From contig VGBM01000007.1 in the NCBI GenBank assembly GCA_016870485.1, positions 1-64,000 on the forward strand: a stretch of 64,000 bases of DNA. Direction: 5' to 3'. The notes under the pieces were generated by a model. It searched no databases and was not told the origin of the DNA. It saw only the letters and a program-made list of their open reading frames with translations. The position numbers were made by a program, and so were the translations under genes. The stretch is from Actinomycetota bacterium (GTDB lineage: Bacteria; Actinomycetota; Thermoleophilia; Gaiellales; F1-60-MAGs149). Below, one piece after another: positions 7,308-18,383 of the stretch. Every line of letters starts with the position of its first letter. Position 1 is the first letter of the stretch.

Positions 7308-8258
7308 CTAGGCGCCGGCGACCTCGACGACCCGCCGCGCCTCCAGCGCGGGCGCCGTCTCGGTCTCCGGCGTCGACACCACGAGCTCGACGGCGCCGGC
7401 CAGGGTGCGGGGCACGGGCACCGTCGCGGAGAAGGCGCCGCGGCAGCGCTCGTCGATGATGCGGTTCGAGACCTCGAGGCCGTTCTGCAGGAGCCGGATC
7501 ACGATCGGGCCGCCGTCGGAGAGGAGCCGTCCGCGGATCTGCAGCGTCTCCCCGACCACGGTCCCGTCCTGCGGGCGGACCAGCTCGAGCGCCGGCTCGC
7601 CCGCGTACGGCTCGGCGTCCTCCTTCAGCACCGCGCAGCCCGTGCTGCCGAGCTGCGCCTCCGCCCCGACCACGAAGCTGAGGTCGGCACGGGTCAGCGG
7701 CGGCTCGAGGACGTCGGTGTCCCCCGTCAGGCTGCCGAGGCCGTACGGGCGGCCGTCGACGCGCACCTTGACGGCGTCGATCCCCCCGCCCGCGGTGACG
7801 GTGTAGACCACCTGGTAGAGCGCGAGCAGGGCCTCCTGGCCGCCGTCCGCCTGGGGGTCGGGCAGCGCGGAGAGGTCCACGATCGCCGTGCGTCCCTCCT
7901 GCGCGTAGGCCACGAGCCGGGTGCCGTCGGGGATCGCCGTCGAGTAGCGCAGGGAGCGCTCGGCCGCGGACGGCCCCGCGAGCAGCGCAGCGAGGCCCGA
8001 CTCGGCCACCGTCTCGCCGACGGGGACGCTGCGGCGGGTCGGGGCGGGCTCGTCGTAGCGCAGGAAGTAGACGATCGCCACGCCGGGGGCGGGCTGCGGC
8101 GCCATGGAGCCCGCGTCCGCCTCCTCGGCCCCGGTGGCCGGCGAGACGACGGCCCGGTCGCCGGCCGCCACGAAGCCCTCGTCGCGGACCCCGTCCTCCG
8201 CCGACCCGCAGCCGGCGAGCGCGAGGGCGACGGCGAGGAGGGCGGCGGCGCGCCTCAC
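7308..8258 (-). CDS. lpqB: LpqB-like lipoprotein (GerMN + Gmad2 domains)
   Basis: A 316-residue exported lipoprotein. The lipobox LAGC gives a lipidated Cys17. A GerMN-type domain follows (about 60-210), with FLRYDEP, LLAGPSAAERSLRYSTAIPD and TAIVDLS, as in spore-germination GerM and mycobacterial LpqB. The C-terminal part (about 230-316; VRPQDGTVVGETLQIRGR ... FSATVPVP) matches the Gmad2 immunoglobulin-like domain often paired with GerMN. It directly follows the mtrB-like kinase (overlap ATGA/GTGA type), the place LpqB occupies in Mycobacterium and Streptomyces, where it modulates MtrB. It is much shorter than mycobacterial LpqB (about 580 residues), so the symbol rests on domain and context rather than full-length similarity. 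Confidence 0.8.
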   Translation of the reverse strand: MRRAAALLAVALALAGCGSAEDGVRDEGFVAAGDRAVVSPATGAEEADAGSMAPQPAPGVAIVYFLRYDEPAPTRRSVPVGETVAESGLAALLAGPSAAERSLRYSTAIPDGTRLVAYAQEGRTAIVDLSALPDPQADGGQEALLALYQVVYTVTAGGGIDAVKVRVDGRPYGLGSLTGDTDVLEPPLTRADLSFVVGAEAQLGSTGCAVLKEDAEPYAGEPALELVRPQDGTVVGETLQIRGRLLSDGGPIVIRLLQNGLEVSNRIIDERCRGAFSATVPVPRTLAGAVELVVSTPETETAPALEARRVVEVAGA

Positions 8259-9571
8259 GCCGGTCCCCCGGCGGGCACGCCGACGGGCTCGTGGACCCGC
8301 GCCGCCGGGGGCAGCCGCACCGTGGCGACGGCGCCGCCGTCGTCGCGCAGGACGAGGTCGCCGCCGAGGACGCGCGCCTGCCCCTCGGCGATCGCGAGGC
8401 CGAGCCCGGTGCCCCCGCCGCGGGCCCGCGACGCCATCGCGAAGCGGTCGGCGGCCCGGTCGAGGAAGGGGCCGAAGCCGTCACCGCCGTCGCGCACGGT
8501 GACGGTGAGGGCCGCGTCGTCGACCTCGACGGTGAACGGGGCGCGGCCGTGGCGGCGCGCGTTCTCGATCAGGTTGACCAGCACCCGCTCGAGTCGGCGG
8601 GGGTCGGACTGCACGGGCAGCTCGAGCGGGCCGGAGACCCCGGCCTCCGGCAGGCGACCCCGGACGACGTCGTTGACGAGGCGCATCAGGTCGAAGCGCT
8701 GCGACAGCGCGGTCTCGGCGCCGGCGTCGAGGCGCATGACCTCGAGCAGGTCCTCGACCAGGGAGGCGAGGGCGCGGGCCCGCTCCTTGACCATCACGGC
8801 GTCGGGGCTGTCGTCGAGGAGCGACGACGCCGCGACGAGGCCCGTGATCGGGGTGCGCAGCTCGTGCGCGACGTCCGCGGAGAAGCGGCGCTCGCGCTCG
8901 GCGGCCTCGTCCAGCTCGCGGATCGTATTGCCGAGCGAGTCCGCCATCTCGTCGAGGGCGCGGCCGAGGGCCGCGATCTCGTCGGTGCCGCGCGGGTTGA
9001 GGCGGGCGTCGAGGTCGCCGTCGGCGAGGCGCTTGGCGAGCTGGGCGGAGCGGCGGATCCGGACCGACATCGCCGAGGCCACCAGCACCCCGAGCAGCGC
9101 CCCGATCACGGCGGCGATCGCGGTGATCCGGATCAGCGCGTCGCGCAACGCCTCGAGCTCGTCGCGGTCCTCAAGGATCGACTGGCGCACGTAGATCGAG
9201 CCGGTGCCCGGCAGGAGCGTGCCCGCGTAGACGGCGGGCGAGGCGCCGTCGAGGACGGGGTCGGTCAGGATCCGCCCCGGGCTCGCGTCGACGCGCACGG
9301 TCAGCGCCACCGGCAGCCCGGCGGCGATGGCGGCGTCGCCGCGCGCGCCGTCCGCCCGGATCACGTACGCCCCCGACGGCGTCACGGTGGCGCCCCCGGG
9401 CAGGGTCAGCCGGGCGATCGACGCCGCGGTCCGCAGCTGGCGGGCCGCCGTGTCGCGGGCGCGGTCGAGACGCTCGGTCTGGCTGCGCTGGTAGACGGCG
9501 ATGCTGATGCCCCCGGCGACGAGGGCGCTGATCACGGCGATCGCGAGGGCGAGCCGGACCCGCAGGCTCAC
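8255..9571 (-). CDS. mtrB: MtrB-like sensor histidine kinase
   Basis: A 438-residue membrane kinase. TM1 is about 7-27, an extracytoplasmic sensor of roughly 120 residues follows, and TM2 is about 148-168. A HAMP linker (170-222) leads to the dimerisation H-box SADVAHELRTPITG with phospho-acceptor His236. The ATPase domain has NLIENARRHG (N box), DGGDGFGPF (G1) and GGGTGLGLAIA (G2). It pairs with the response regulator whose stop overlaps this GTG start (GTGA). It is shorter than mycobacterial MtrB. Assignment to MtrB comes from the MtrA-type partner and the following LpqB-like gene. A longer in-phase frame exists upstream but runs antisense through mtrA. Confidence 0.85.
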   Translation of the reverse strand: MSLRVRLALAIAVISALVAGGISIAVYQRSQTERLDRARDTAARQLRTAASIARLTLPGGATVTPSGAYVIRADGARGDAAIAAGLPVALTVRVDASPGRILTDPVLDGASPAVYAGTLLPGTGSIYVRQSILEDRDELEALRDALIRITAIAAVIGALLGVLVASAMSVRIRRSAQLAKRLADGDLDARLNPRGTDEIAALGRALDEMADSLGNTIRELDEAAERERRFSADVAHELRTPITGLVAASSLLDDSPDAVMVKERARALASLVEDLLEVMRLDAGAETALSQRFDLMRLVNDVVRGRLPEAGVSGPLELPVQSDPRRLERVLVNLIENARRHGRAPFTVEVDDAALTVTVRDGGDGFGPFLDRAADRFAMASRARGGGTGLGLAIAEGQARVLGGDLVLRDDGGAVATVRLPPAARVHEPVGVPAGGPA

Positions 9572-10278
9572 GGCGCCTCGCACGGCCGCACCAGCTTGTA
9601 GCCGACGCCGCGCACGGTCTGCACGAGCTCGGGCGCGGACGGATCGGCCTCGATCTTGGCGCGCAGGCGCTGCACGTGCACGTCGACGAGGCGGGTGTCG
9701 CCCGCCCAGCCGTAGCCCCAGACGCGGTCGAGCAGGGTCGCCCGGTCGAGGGCCATCCCGGCGTGGTCGACGAGCTCGACGAGCAGGCGGTACTCGGTCG
9801 GGGTCAGCTGCAGGGCCTCGCCGTCGCGGGCCACCTCGTGGCCGTCGCGGTCGATCACGAGCGCGCCCACCTCCACCATGCCCTGGCGCTCCTCCTCGCC
9901 GGTGCCAGCCCGGCGCAGCGCGGCGCGCAGGCGCGCGGCGAGCACCGCCGGCTCGAACGGCTTGGTCACGTAGTCGTCCGCCCCGGCCTCGAGGCCGAGC
10001 ACGACGTCGATCGGGTCGGAGCGCGCCGACAGAAGGATCACGGGGATCTGCGACTCGGCCCGGATCGCCCGGCACAGGGCGACCCCGTCGATGCCCGGCA
10101 GCATCACGTCGAGCAGGGCGAGCACGGGCTCCATCTCGCGCCACGCCGCGAGCCCGCGGTCGCCGTCCTCGGCCAGGACGACCTCGAACCCGTTGCGCGA
10201 CAGGTAGTCGCCCGTCGCCTTGCGGATGACGGGGTCATCCTCCACGAAGAGCATCCGCGGGGCTCGCTGCTCGGCCAT
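9568..10278 (-). CDS. mtrA: MtrA-like response regulator
   Basis: A 236-residue OmpR/PhoB-family regulator. The receiver domain has the acidic pair in FVEDD (12-15), phospho-acceptor Asp57 in LLDVMLPGIDG, and the Lys of DDYVTKPFEP. The winged-helix DNA-binding domain contains LTPTEYRLL and VWGYGWAGDTRLVDVHVQRL, followed by VQTVRGVGYKL. The phrase W-G-Y-x-x-A-G-D-T-R-x-V-x-V-H-V-Q-R-L-R-A-K is the hallmark of actinobacterial MtrA, which controls cell-wall and division genes. ATG 10278 is preceded by TACCCT at 7 nt, so the three-gene mtrAB-lpqB unit can start here. Confidence 0.9.
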   Translation of the reverse strand: MAEQRAPRMLFVEDDPVIRKATGDYLSRNGFEVVLAEDGDRGLAAWREMEPVLALLDVMLPGIDGVALCRAIRAESQIPVILLSARSDPIDVVLGLEAGADDYVTKPFEPAVLAARLRAALRRAGTGEEERQGMVEVGALVIDRDGHEVARDGEALQLTPTEYRLLVELVDHAGMALDRATLLDRVWGYGWAGDTRLVDVHVQRLRAKIEADPSAPELVQTVRGVGYKLVRPCEAP

Positions 10279-10285
10279 GCCGGTA

Positions 10286-10291
10286 AGGGTA
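10286..10291 (-). promoter_or_regulatory. -10 box (TACCCT) of mtrA
   Basis: TACCCT, seven bases, ATG 10278, in the 46-bp gap after ftsX. Confidence 0.5.
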
Positions 10292-10324
10292 GAGCCCGAA
10301 CGGCCGCCGCGCCCGCCCGGCCCC

Positions 10325-11233
10325 CTAGACCTGCAGGAAGCGGCGCATCGTGAGGCCCGAGCCCAGCGCGCCGATGCCGAGGCCGGCCAGGATCAGGAGC
10401 ACCACGAGCAGCGGGAAGGCGATCGCGTTCGGCGAGCCGCTGCCCGACATCGCGGACTCCACGCGGTCCGCGAGCAGGGTCTGGTAGCTGACCGCGAGCA
10501 GGACCGCGGCCCCGATCGCGCCCGCGACGCCGCAGATCATCCCCTCGATCATGAACGGCAGCCGGACGAACCAGTTCGTCGCGCCGACCAGCTTCTGCAC
10601 CTCGACCTCGCGGCGGCGCGCGAAGATCGACAATCGGATCGTGTTGCCGATCAGGAGCACCGCGGCGATCGCCAGCACCACGCCCATGCCGAGCAGGACC
10701 AGCGTGATCGTGCCGGCCGTCTTCAGCACCCGGTCGGCCTTGCCCGCGCCGTAGTCGGGGTTCGGGAGGCCGGCCCGCGGCGGGTCGAGGCCGGGCAGGC
10801 CCGCGACGGCCTTGGCCACGGTCGCGGTCTGGTCCGGGTCGACGGCCTTGAACTCGAAGGAGGCGGGCAGCGGGTTGCCGAGCGTCAGCTGGAGCAGCTC
10901 CGAGTCCTTGCCGAGCTGCTCCTGCAGGCGCAGGATCGCGTCGTCCTTCGAGATGAACTGCAGCGAGTCCGGCTGGACGCCGGGCGTCTCCGTGATCGTG
11001 CGCTGGATCTCCGCGATCTGCTTGTCCGTCGCGGAGTCCTTCAGGTAGGCGCGGATCGTGACGTCGTCGCGGACCTTGTTGGAGTAGTTGTAGACGTACG
11101 AGCCGAGCGCGATCCCGATCCCCGCGATGAACATCACGACGAGGACGGTGACGACGGCGGCGACCGTGGTCGCGAAGTTGCCGCGCAGCGACTTGAGCGC
11201 CTCCAGCACGAAGAACTTCCAGCGCGTCTCCAC
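10325..11233 (-). CDS. ftsX: Cell-division protein FtsX
   Basis: A 302-residue integral membrane partner of FtsE that activates septal peptidoglycan hydrolases. There is one N-terminal membrane helix (about 22-45), a roughly 140-residue extracytoplasmic domain (VRDDVTIRAYLKDSATDKQI to about residue 170), then three more helices near 175-200, 220-250 and 275-295. The cytoplasmic loop FARRREVEVQKLVGATNWFVRLPFMIEG is the conserved FtsX coupling segment. GTG 11233 shares one base with the ftsE stop. The end is ...GLTMRRFLQV plus TAG. Confidence 0.92.
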   Translation of the reverse strand: METRWKFFVLEALKSLRGNFATTVAAVVTVLVVMFIAGIGIALGSYVYNYSNKVRDDVTIRAYLKDSATDKQIAEIQRTITETPGVQPDSLQFISKDDAILRLQEQLGKDSELLQLTLGNPLPASFEFKAVDPDQTATVAKAVAGLPGLDPPRAGLPNPDYGAGKADRVLKTAGTITLVLLGMGVVLAIAAVLLIGNTIRLSIFARRREVEVQKLVGATNWFVRLPFMIEGMICGVAGAIGAAVLLAVSYQTLLADRVESAMSGSGSPNAIAFPLLVVLLILAGLGIGALGSGLTMRRFLQV

Positions 11234-12138
11234 TACGCCTCGTCCTCCTCGACGTAGCCGCCGCGGCGGTCGTCGCGGGCGACGCGGCCCTCCTCGAGGG
11301 CGATCACGCGGCGGCGCATCTTGTCGACCATCTCGCGGTCGTGCGTCGCCATCAGCACGGTCGTGCCGGCGCGGTTGATGCGGTACAGGAGCTGCATGAT
11401 CCCGATCGACGTCTCGGGGTCGAGGTTGCCGGTCGGCTCGTCGCAGATCAAAAGCGGCGGGTGGTTGACGAACGCGCGCGCGATCGAGACCCGCTGCTGC
11501 TGGCCGCCGGACAGCTCGTGCGGGAGCTTGTCGATCTTGTCGGCGAGGCCGACGAGGCCGATGATCTCCGGCACCTTGCGCTTGATCACCTCCTGCCGCT
11601 GGCCCTGCACCTCGAGCGCGTAGGCGACGTTCTCGTAGACGGTGCGCGTCGGCAGCAGCTTGAAGTCCTGGAAGACGCAGCCGATGTTGCGGCGCAGTTT
11701 CGGCACCTGCGAGCGCTTGAGGGTGCGCAGGGAGCGGCCGCCGACCTGGACGTTGCCGGAGGTCGCGTCGATCTCCTTGAGCAGCAGCTTGATGAACGTG
11801 GACTTGCCGGACCCCGAGGGTCCGACGAGGAAGACCCACTCGCCCTTGTCGATCTGGAGCGTGACGTCCCGCAGGCCGACGACGTCGCCCGGGTAGACCT
11901 TGGTCACGTTCTCCAGCAGGATCATCGCCTCCGCGCGGGGCGCGAACGGGCGCTGGAACTCGCTCGTCTCGCCGGCCATCGCGGCCAGCGCCTCAGCGCG
12001 GCGCCGGCGGCGCTCCTCGGCCTCGCGCTCGAGCTCGTCCTCGCTGCGGAGCGCCGTGTCGGCGATCTGGACGGGGCCCGGATCCTCGAGCCGCTCGGGG
12101 CGGCGCAGGGCCTCGGAGGGGGAGTCGCGCTTCAGCAT
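11233..12138 (-). CDS. ftsE: Cell-division ATPase FtsE with an N-terminal extension
   Basis: ABC-type ATPase of the FtsEX complex. The core begins at Met72 ([14 protein letters not shown]): Walker [10 protein letters not shown] (106-114), Q-loop VFQDFKLL, signature LSGGQQQR, Walker [13 protein letters not shown] and switch His in MATHDREM. FtsE is normally about 220-230 residues. Here the frame opens 71 codons earlier, with a charged, likely coiled-coil segment [23 protein letters not shown] 12138 has GAGG six bases upstream and the extension has GC-rich third positions, so I take it as translated. The alternative start, ATG 11925, has GGAGG only 2 nt away. Confidence 0.9.
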   Translation of the reverse strand: MLKRDSPSEALRRPERLEDPGPVQIADTALRSEDELEREAEERRRRRAEALAAMAGETSEFQRPFAPRAEAMILLENVTKVYPGDVVGLRDVTLQIDKGEWVFLVGPSGSGKSTFIKLLLKEIDATSGNVQVGGRSLRTLKRSQVPKLRRNIGCVFQDFKLLPTRTVYENVAYALEVQGQRQEVIKRKVPEIIGLVGLADKIDKLPHELSGGQQQRVSIARAFVNHPPLLICDEPTGNLDPETSIGIMQLLYRINRAGTTVLMATHDREMVDKMRRRVIALEEGRVARDDRRGGYVEEDEA

Positions 12139-12180
12139 CGGACCTCGCCCACCCTATCAGCGGATTTCCCCGTCAGGGAA

Positions 12181-13313
12181 TCACGGTTCGGCAACATCCT
12201 CGCCCTCGGCTGCGCTGCGGCCGAGCAGGAAATCCCGGATGAAGGGATCGAGGTCGCCGTCGAGGACACCCTGGGCGTCACCGTCCTTGCGGCCGGTGCG
12301 GTGGTCGTTGACCATCGTGTACGGGTGGAGGACATAGGAGCGGATCTGGCTGCCGAACGTGTTGTCTTGCGTGATTCCCCGCTCCTTGGCCAACTCCTGC
12401 GCCCGCTTTTCGAGCTCGAGCTCCACGAGGCGGCTCTTGAGGACGCGCATCGCGGTCTGCTTGTTCGACGTCTGGGAGCGCTCGTTCTGGCACTGCACCA
12501 CGATCCCGGTCGGCAGGTGCGTGATGCGCACGGCCGAGTCGGTCTTGTTGACGTGCTGGCCGCCGGCCCCCGACGCGCGGTAGGTGTCGATCCGGAGATC
12601 GCCCTCGTCGATCTCGACGGCGACGTCGTCGGCCACCCACGGCGTCACGTCGACGCGGGCGAAGGCGGTGTGGCGGCGGTGCGCCGAGTCGAACGGCGAC
12701 AGGCGCACGAGCCGGTGGACGCCGCGCTCGGCGCCCATGATCCCGTAGGCGTTCTCGCCGTCGAGGAGCAGCGCGACGGACTTCAGCCCCGCCTCCTCCC
12801 CCGGCGAGGCCTCGAGCAGCTCGGTCTTGAAGCCGCGGCGCTCGGCCCAGCGCAGGTACATCCGCAGCAGCATCTCCGCCCAGTCCATCGCGTCGGTGCC
12901 GCCCGCGCCCGCGGAGATGGTGACCACGGCCGCACCGGCGTCGTACTCGCCGGAGAACAGCGCCCCCTCCTCGAGCTCGTCGATGCGCTCCGTCAGGCTG
13001 CGCACCGACTGCTCCAGCTCGGCGGCCAGCTGCGGATCCTCGGCGGCCATCTCGACGAGGTCGCCGGCGTCGGCCACGTCGGCGGTCAGGGCCGCGAAGA
13101 GGTCGAGCCGGCGCGCCACGCGGGCGCGCTCGGACGACGCCCGCGACGCGCGCTCCTGGTCGTCCCAGAACCCGGGTTGGGAGATCTCCCCGTCGAGCTC
13201 GACGAGGCGGGCGCTCAGGCGATCCGGGTCAAAGGTAATCACGGACCCACACGAGGCGGGCCCTGATCTCCTCGACGGCCTGGGCGAGCTCCTCGGCCGT
13301 CAGCGCGGCGGGA

Positions 13314-13321
<8 letters not shown>
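12181..13321 (-). CDS. prfB: Peptide chain release factor 2, made by programmed +1 frameshift
   Basis: Release factor recognising UGA and UAA. Translation starts at GTG 13321, overlapping the secA stop by 8 nt, and runs 30 codons (ending VRDYL) to an in-frame TGA at 13231-13229. The +1 frame then continues with DPDRLSARLVELDGE for 349 residues to 12181, about 379 in all. The slippery site CTT-TGA-C is the one used by E. coli prfB. Domains: coiled-coil N-terminal part, anticodon-mimic SPF in VRLSPFDSAH (RF2 rather than RF1), catalytic GGQ in SGAGGQHVNKTDSAVR, then the C-terminal helix. Autoregulation is expected: low RF2 makes ribosomes pause at the TGA and shift. Confidence 0.93.
13229..13234 (-). 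promoter_or_regulatory. prfB programmed +1 frameshift site (CTT TGA)
   Basis: CTT (13234-13232) followed by in-frame TGA (13231-13229) and then C. Slipping from CTT to TTT leads into GAC and the long frame. In E. coli an AGGGGG element sits three bases upstream; here only GTGAT and a more distant GTGGG could pair with 16S rRNA. Confidence 0.88.
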
Positions 13322-16064
<2,743 letters not shown>

Positions 16065-16071
16065 CGGGCGA

Positions 16072-16077
16072 ACCCTA
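16072..16077 (-). promoter_or_regulatory. -10 box (TAGGGT) of secA
   Basis: TAGGGT, seven bases, ATG 16064, divergent from the box at 16119. Confidence 0.6.
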
Positions 16078-16118
16078 CCAGCCGGAACCTGAACGGCGCC
16101 TGAAGGCGAGGCCCCCGT

Positions 16119-16124
16119 TACGGT
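16119..16124 (+). promoter_or_regulatory. -10 box (TACGGT) of the unknown gene at 16132
   Basis: TACGGT, seven bases, GTG 16132. This supports the GTG start of an otherwise unrecognised protein. Confidence 0.55.
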
Positions 16125-16131
16125 TCCGACC

Positions 16132-17268
16132 GTGCCCCCGGAGCCGCCTGCAGCCCCGCTCGCGCCGCCGCTCACGGCCGTCGCCGAGGCCTGGCTGGCC
16201 GGCGACGTCACCGCCCTCGAGGCGGGCCGCCGGATCGGCCTCTTGGAGCGCGAGGCGCTGTACGCGCCGACGCCGGCCCACGAGGCGCTGGTGGCGATGT
16301 TCCCGGCCCGGCCCGGCGCCGACCCGGACCCCGTCTCGGTGCGGCTGCTCCTGCGCGCGCTCGACCTCGACGCCGAGCGGGGCGCGACCCTGACCGCCCT
16401 CGCGCGCCGGCGGGCGCTCCTCGCCGCCGTCCACGAGCTCGGCCCCGCCGACGCCGTCGAGGACGTCGTCCTGCGCCCCGGCGAGCGCGTCATGCTCGGC
16501 ACGCCCGGCGGGCGCACCGCCCTCGACGCGCTCCTCGTCGGCGATGCGGAGCCGCTGCTCGGCTGGCTCGGCCGCACCGTGCTCGACCCCGAGGCGTTCA
16601 CCGCCACCACCCTTGACGTGCCCCTGCACGACCTCGACGGCCTCTACGAGCTGGTCGAGCGGCTCGCCGACGCCACCGAGGCTCTGGCGCCGGGCGCCGC
16701 GCGCGTGATGGTCGCCGACGAGTGGGTCGCGGAGACCACCGTCGCCGCCCTCGCCGAGGACGTGCCCTTCGCGGACGTGGCCCGCGCGATCGGCGCGACG
16801 CTGCTCGAGCGCGATGCCCCCGTCCTGCTCTGGCACGCCGTCCACGAGCTCGCGCTCGTCACCGAGGACGACCCCGAGCTGCGCGCCCGGATGCTGGCCC
16901 GCAGCCTCGTCGTCGCCGAGCGCGAGGCGGGCCGCTGCCCCGCCGAGGTCGCCGCGCCGCTTCTCGCCGAACTCGGCACGCGCGAGGCGATCCGCACCCT
17001 CGACGCCCTCGCCCCCGCCCTCGCCGTGCGCGCCTGGCAGGCGATCGCCAAGGGCTACCTGCGCCGCGCGATCGCGCAGGAGTGGCACGCCTGGCGCGAG
17101 GACGTGCGCCGCTGGGCGGCCGAGGACGACGCCGTGCGGGCCCTCGCGGCCTTCGACGCGCTCCTGCGGGCGCCCGCCCCCGAGCCGGGCGCCGTCGAGT
17201 GGTTCACGGAGTCGCCCGCCGAGTCGGTGCGGCTCGCGTGCCGCGGCCGCCTCGGCCTCGAGGGCTGA
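16132..17268 (+). CDS. Unknown 378-residue soluble protein
   Basis: I do not recognise it. The sequence is Ala/Leu/Arg/Glu-rich and looks mostly alpha-helical, with no signal peptide or membrane helix. Phrases include FTATTLDVPLHDLDGLYELV (about 163-182), VMVADEWVAETTVAALAED and ERDAPVLLWHAVHELALV; a single WHAWREDVRRW lies near residue 322. Codon use (GC-rich third positions throughout) and the leaderless-type promoter argue that it is a real gene, divergent from secA. It ends 2 bp from the stop of hpf, which it converges on, so no terminator fits between them. Confidence 0.7.
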   Translation: MPPEPPAAPLAPPLTAVAEAWLAGDVTALEAGRRIGLLEREALYAPTPAHEALVAMFPARPGADPDPVSVRLLLRALDLDAERGATLTALARRRALLAAVHELGPADAVEDVVLRPGERVMLGTPGGRTALDALLVGDAEPLLGWLGRTVLDPEAFTATTLDVPLHDLDGLYELVERLADATEALAPGAARVMVADEWVAETTVAALAEDVPFADVARAIGATLLERDAPVLLWHAVHELALVTEDDPELRARMLARSLVVAEREAGRCPAEVAAPLLAELGTREAIRTLDALAPALAVRAWQAIAKGYLRRAIAQEWHAWREDVRRWAAEDDAVRALAAFDALLRAPAPEPGAVEWFTESPAESVRLACRGRLGLEG

Positions 17269-17270
17269 CC

Positions 17271-17597
17271 CTACGCGGCCCTGAGCCGCCGGTGCGGGTG
17301 CGCGCGGCGGCGGTGGTGGTCGTCGGAGGCCTCCTGCCGGATGCCCCGGACCGCGTGCGTGACCGCCTCCTTGAAGGCGACGCCGGCCGCGCGCGTGCGC
17401 AGCACCTTGCCACGCGCCACGATCGTGATCTCGGCGACGCAGGCCTGGCGGATGCGCGGGTTGCGCTCCGCCGAGAACTCCACGTCGGCGACCGCATCGG
17501 GCGGCATCAGGCGCGCCAGCTGGGCGAGCCGGGCCGCGGCCATGTCGCGGACCTCCGCGGGGACATCGACGTGACGTGCGTGGACCCTGACCTTCAT
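17271..17597 (-). CDS. hpf: Short-form ribosome hibernation factor (HPF/RaiA family)
   Basis: A 108-residue protein with the single HPF/YfiA fold (MKVRVHARHVDVPAEVRDMA to about residue 90, including DVEFSAERNPRI). This domain binds the 30S decoding site and protects idle ribosomes. The C-terminal dimerisation domain of long HPF, which pairs ribosomes into 100S particles, is missing. Instead the protein ends with a His/Arg-rich stretch DDHHRRRAHPHRRLRAA. ATG 17597 overlaps the comF stop (ATGA), with a strong GAGGAGGT about 7 nt upstream inside comF, so it is translationally coupled. It stands between comF and secA as in mycobacteria. Confidence 0.85.
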   Translation of the reverse strand: MKVRVHARHVDVPAEVRDMAAARLAQLARLMPPDAVADVEFSAERNPRIRQACVAEITIVARGKVLRTRAAGVAFKEAVTHAVRGIRQEASDDHHRRRAHPHRRLRAA

Positions 17598-18337
17598 CGG
17601 GGCGACCTCCTCGTCGTGCTCTCCTTTGGCCCACAGTACTCCTCGCTCCCCCCGAGCGGAAGGCCCGTCCATTGCGATTCGGTCACGACGCGCGCGAACG
17701 CCACCGCCCCCACCTCCGCGGCGCCGGCGCCCGCCAGCCGCGCCGCGCAGGCCGCGAGCGTCGCCCCCGTCGTCATCACGTCGTCGACGAGCACGCAGCG
17801 CCGGGGCGCCGTCCCGCAGGCGGCGTAGGCCGCCCCCGCCAGCCGCCGGCGGGCCGCGGCGCCGCGGCCGCGCTGGGGGCGCTCGTCGCGGCGCACCAGG
17901 ATGTCGCCGCGCACGGCGAGGCCCCAGCGCCGCCCGAGCCGCCGCGCGAGGTCCGCGGGGCCGTCGACGCCGCGCCACGCGGCCCGCTCGGGGGCCGCGG
18001 GCACGGGCACGAGGACGCTACCGGGCGCAGGCGGCGGGACGGCGGCGACGACGCAGCGGGCGGCGAGCCGCCCGACCGGGGTGCGCGCCTGGTCCTTCCA
18101 GGCCCGGACGGCGTCGCGCGCCGGGCCGTGCAGGGCGACGGCCGTGCGCACCCACGCCAGCGCCGGGTCCAGGCCGGCGCAGGTCGGGCAGGGTGAGACC
18201 GCCGCGGCGGCGCCGCACCGGAGGCAGCCCGGCGGCCCGAGCCACGGCAGCGCGCGCCGGCAGGCGGCGCACACCAGCCGGCCGGGCGCGGCGCAGGCGA
18301 CGCAGCGCTGGTCGGCGACGAGCGCGAGCAGGTCCAC
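17594..18337 (-). CDS. comF: ComF-family phosphoribosyltransferase
   Basis: A 247-residue protein. The N-terminal part carries four CxxC-type pairs (Cys12/15, 23/26, 38/41, 50/53), a double zinc-ribbon typical of ComF. The C-terminal part is a type I phosphoribosyltransferase fold with the PRPP loop VLVDDVMTTGATL (about 192-204). In competent bacteria ComF acts in DNA uptake; its biochemical role is unclear, and in this lineage competence is not established. The start GTG at 18337 lies 46 bp after the mtnA stop. The 3' end carries the ribosome-binding site of hpf. Confidence 0.85.
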   Translation of the reverse strand: MDLLALVADQRCVACAAPGRLVCAACRRALPWLGPPGCLRCGAAAAVSPCPTCAGLDPALAWVRTAVALHGPARDAVRAWKDQARTPVGRLAARCVVAAVPPPAPGSVLVPVPAAPERAAWRGVDGPADLARRLGRRWGLAVRGDILVRRDERPQRGRGAAARRRLAGAAYAACGTAPRRCVLVDDVMTTGATLAACAARLAGAGAAEVGAVAFARVVTESQWTGLPLGGSEEYCGPKESTTRRSPR

Positions 18338-18383
18338 GGGGGCAGCGTGGCCGCCCCCGGACGCGCCGGGGGCACGCGGGGCG

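Noticed and set aside
7288..8484. Fusion of smpB to an upstream frame
   Set aside because: The upstream part is the wrong frame of lpqB and mtrB; SmpB homology begins at ATG 7287.
9572..10144. Longer histidine kinase starting inside mtrA
   Set aside because: The in-phase extension translates antisense-like Arg/Gly-rich sequence over mtrA. GTG 9571 gives a normal kinase N-terminus with a TM helix and a GTGA overlap.
16065..16610. N-terminal extension of secA by about 180 codons
   Set aside because: The extension is Ser/Arg/Pro-rich and runs antisense over the divergent unknown gene; SecA homologues start at MAELFNRLLRVGEGKRLRE and a promoter box fits there.
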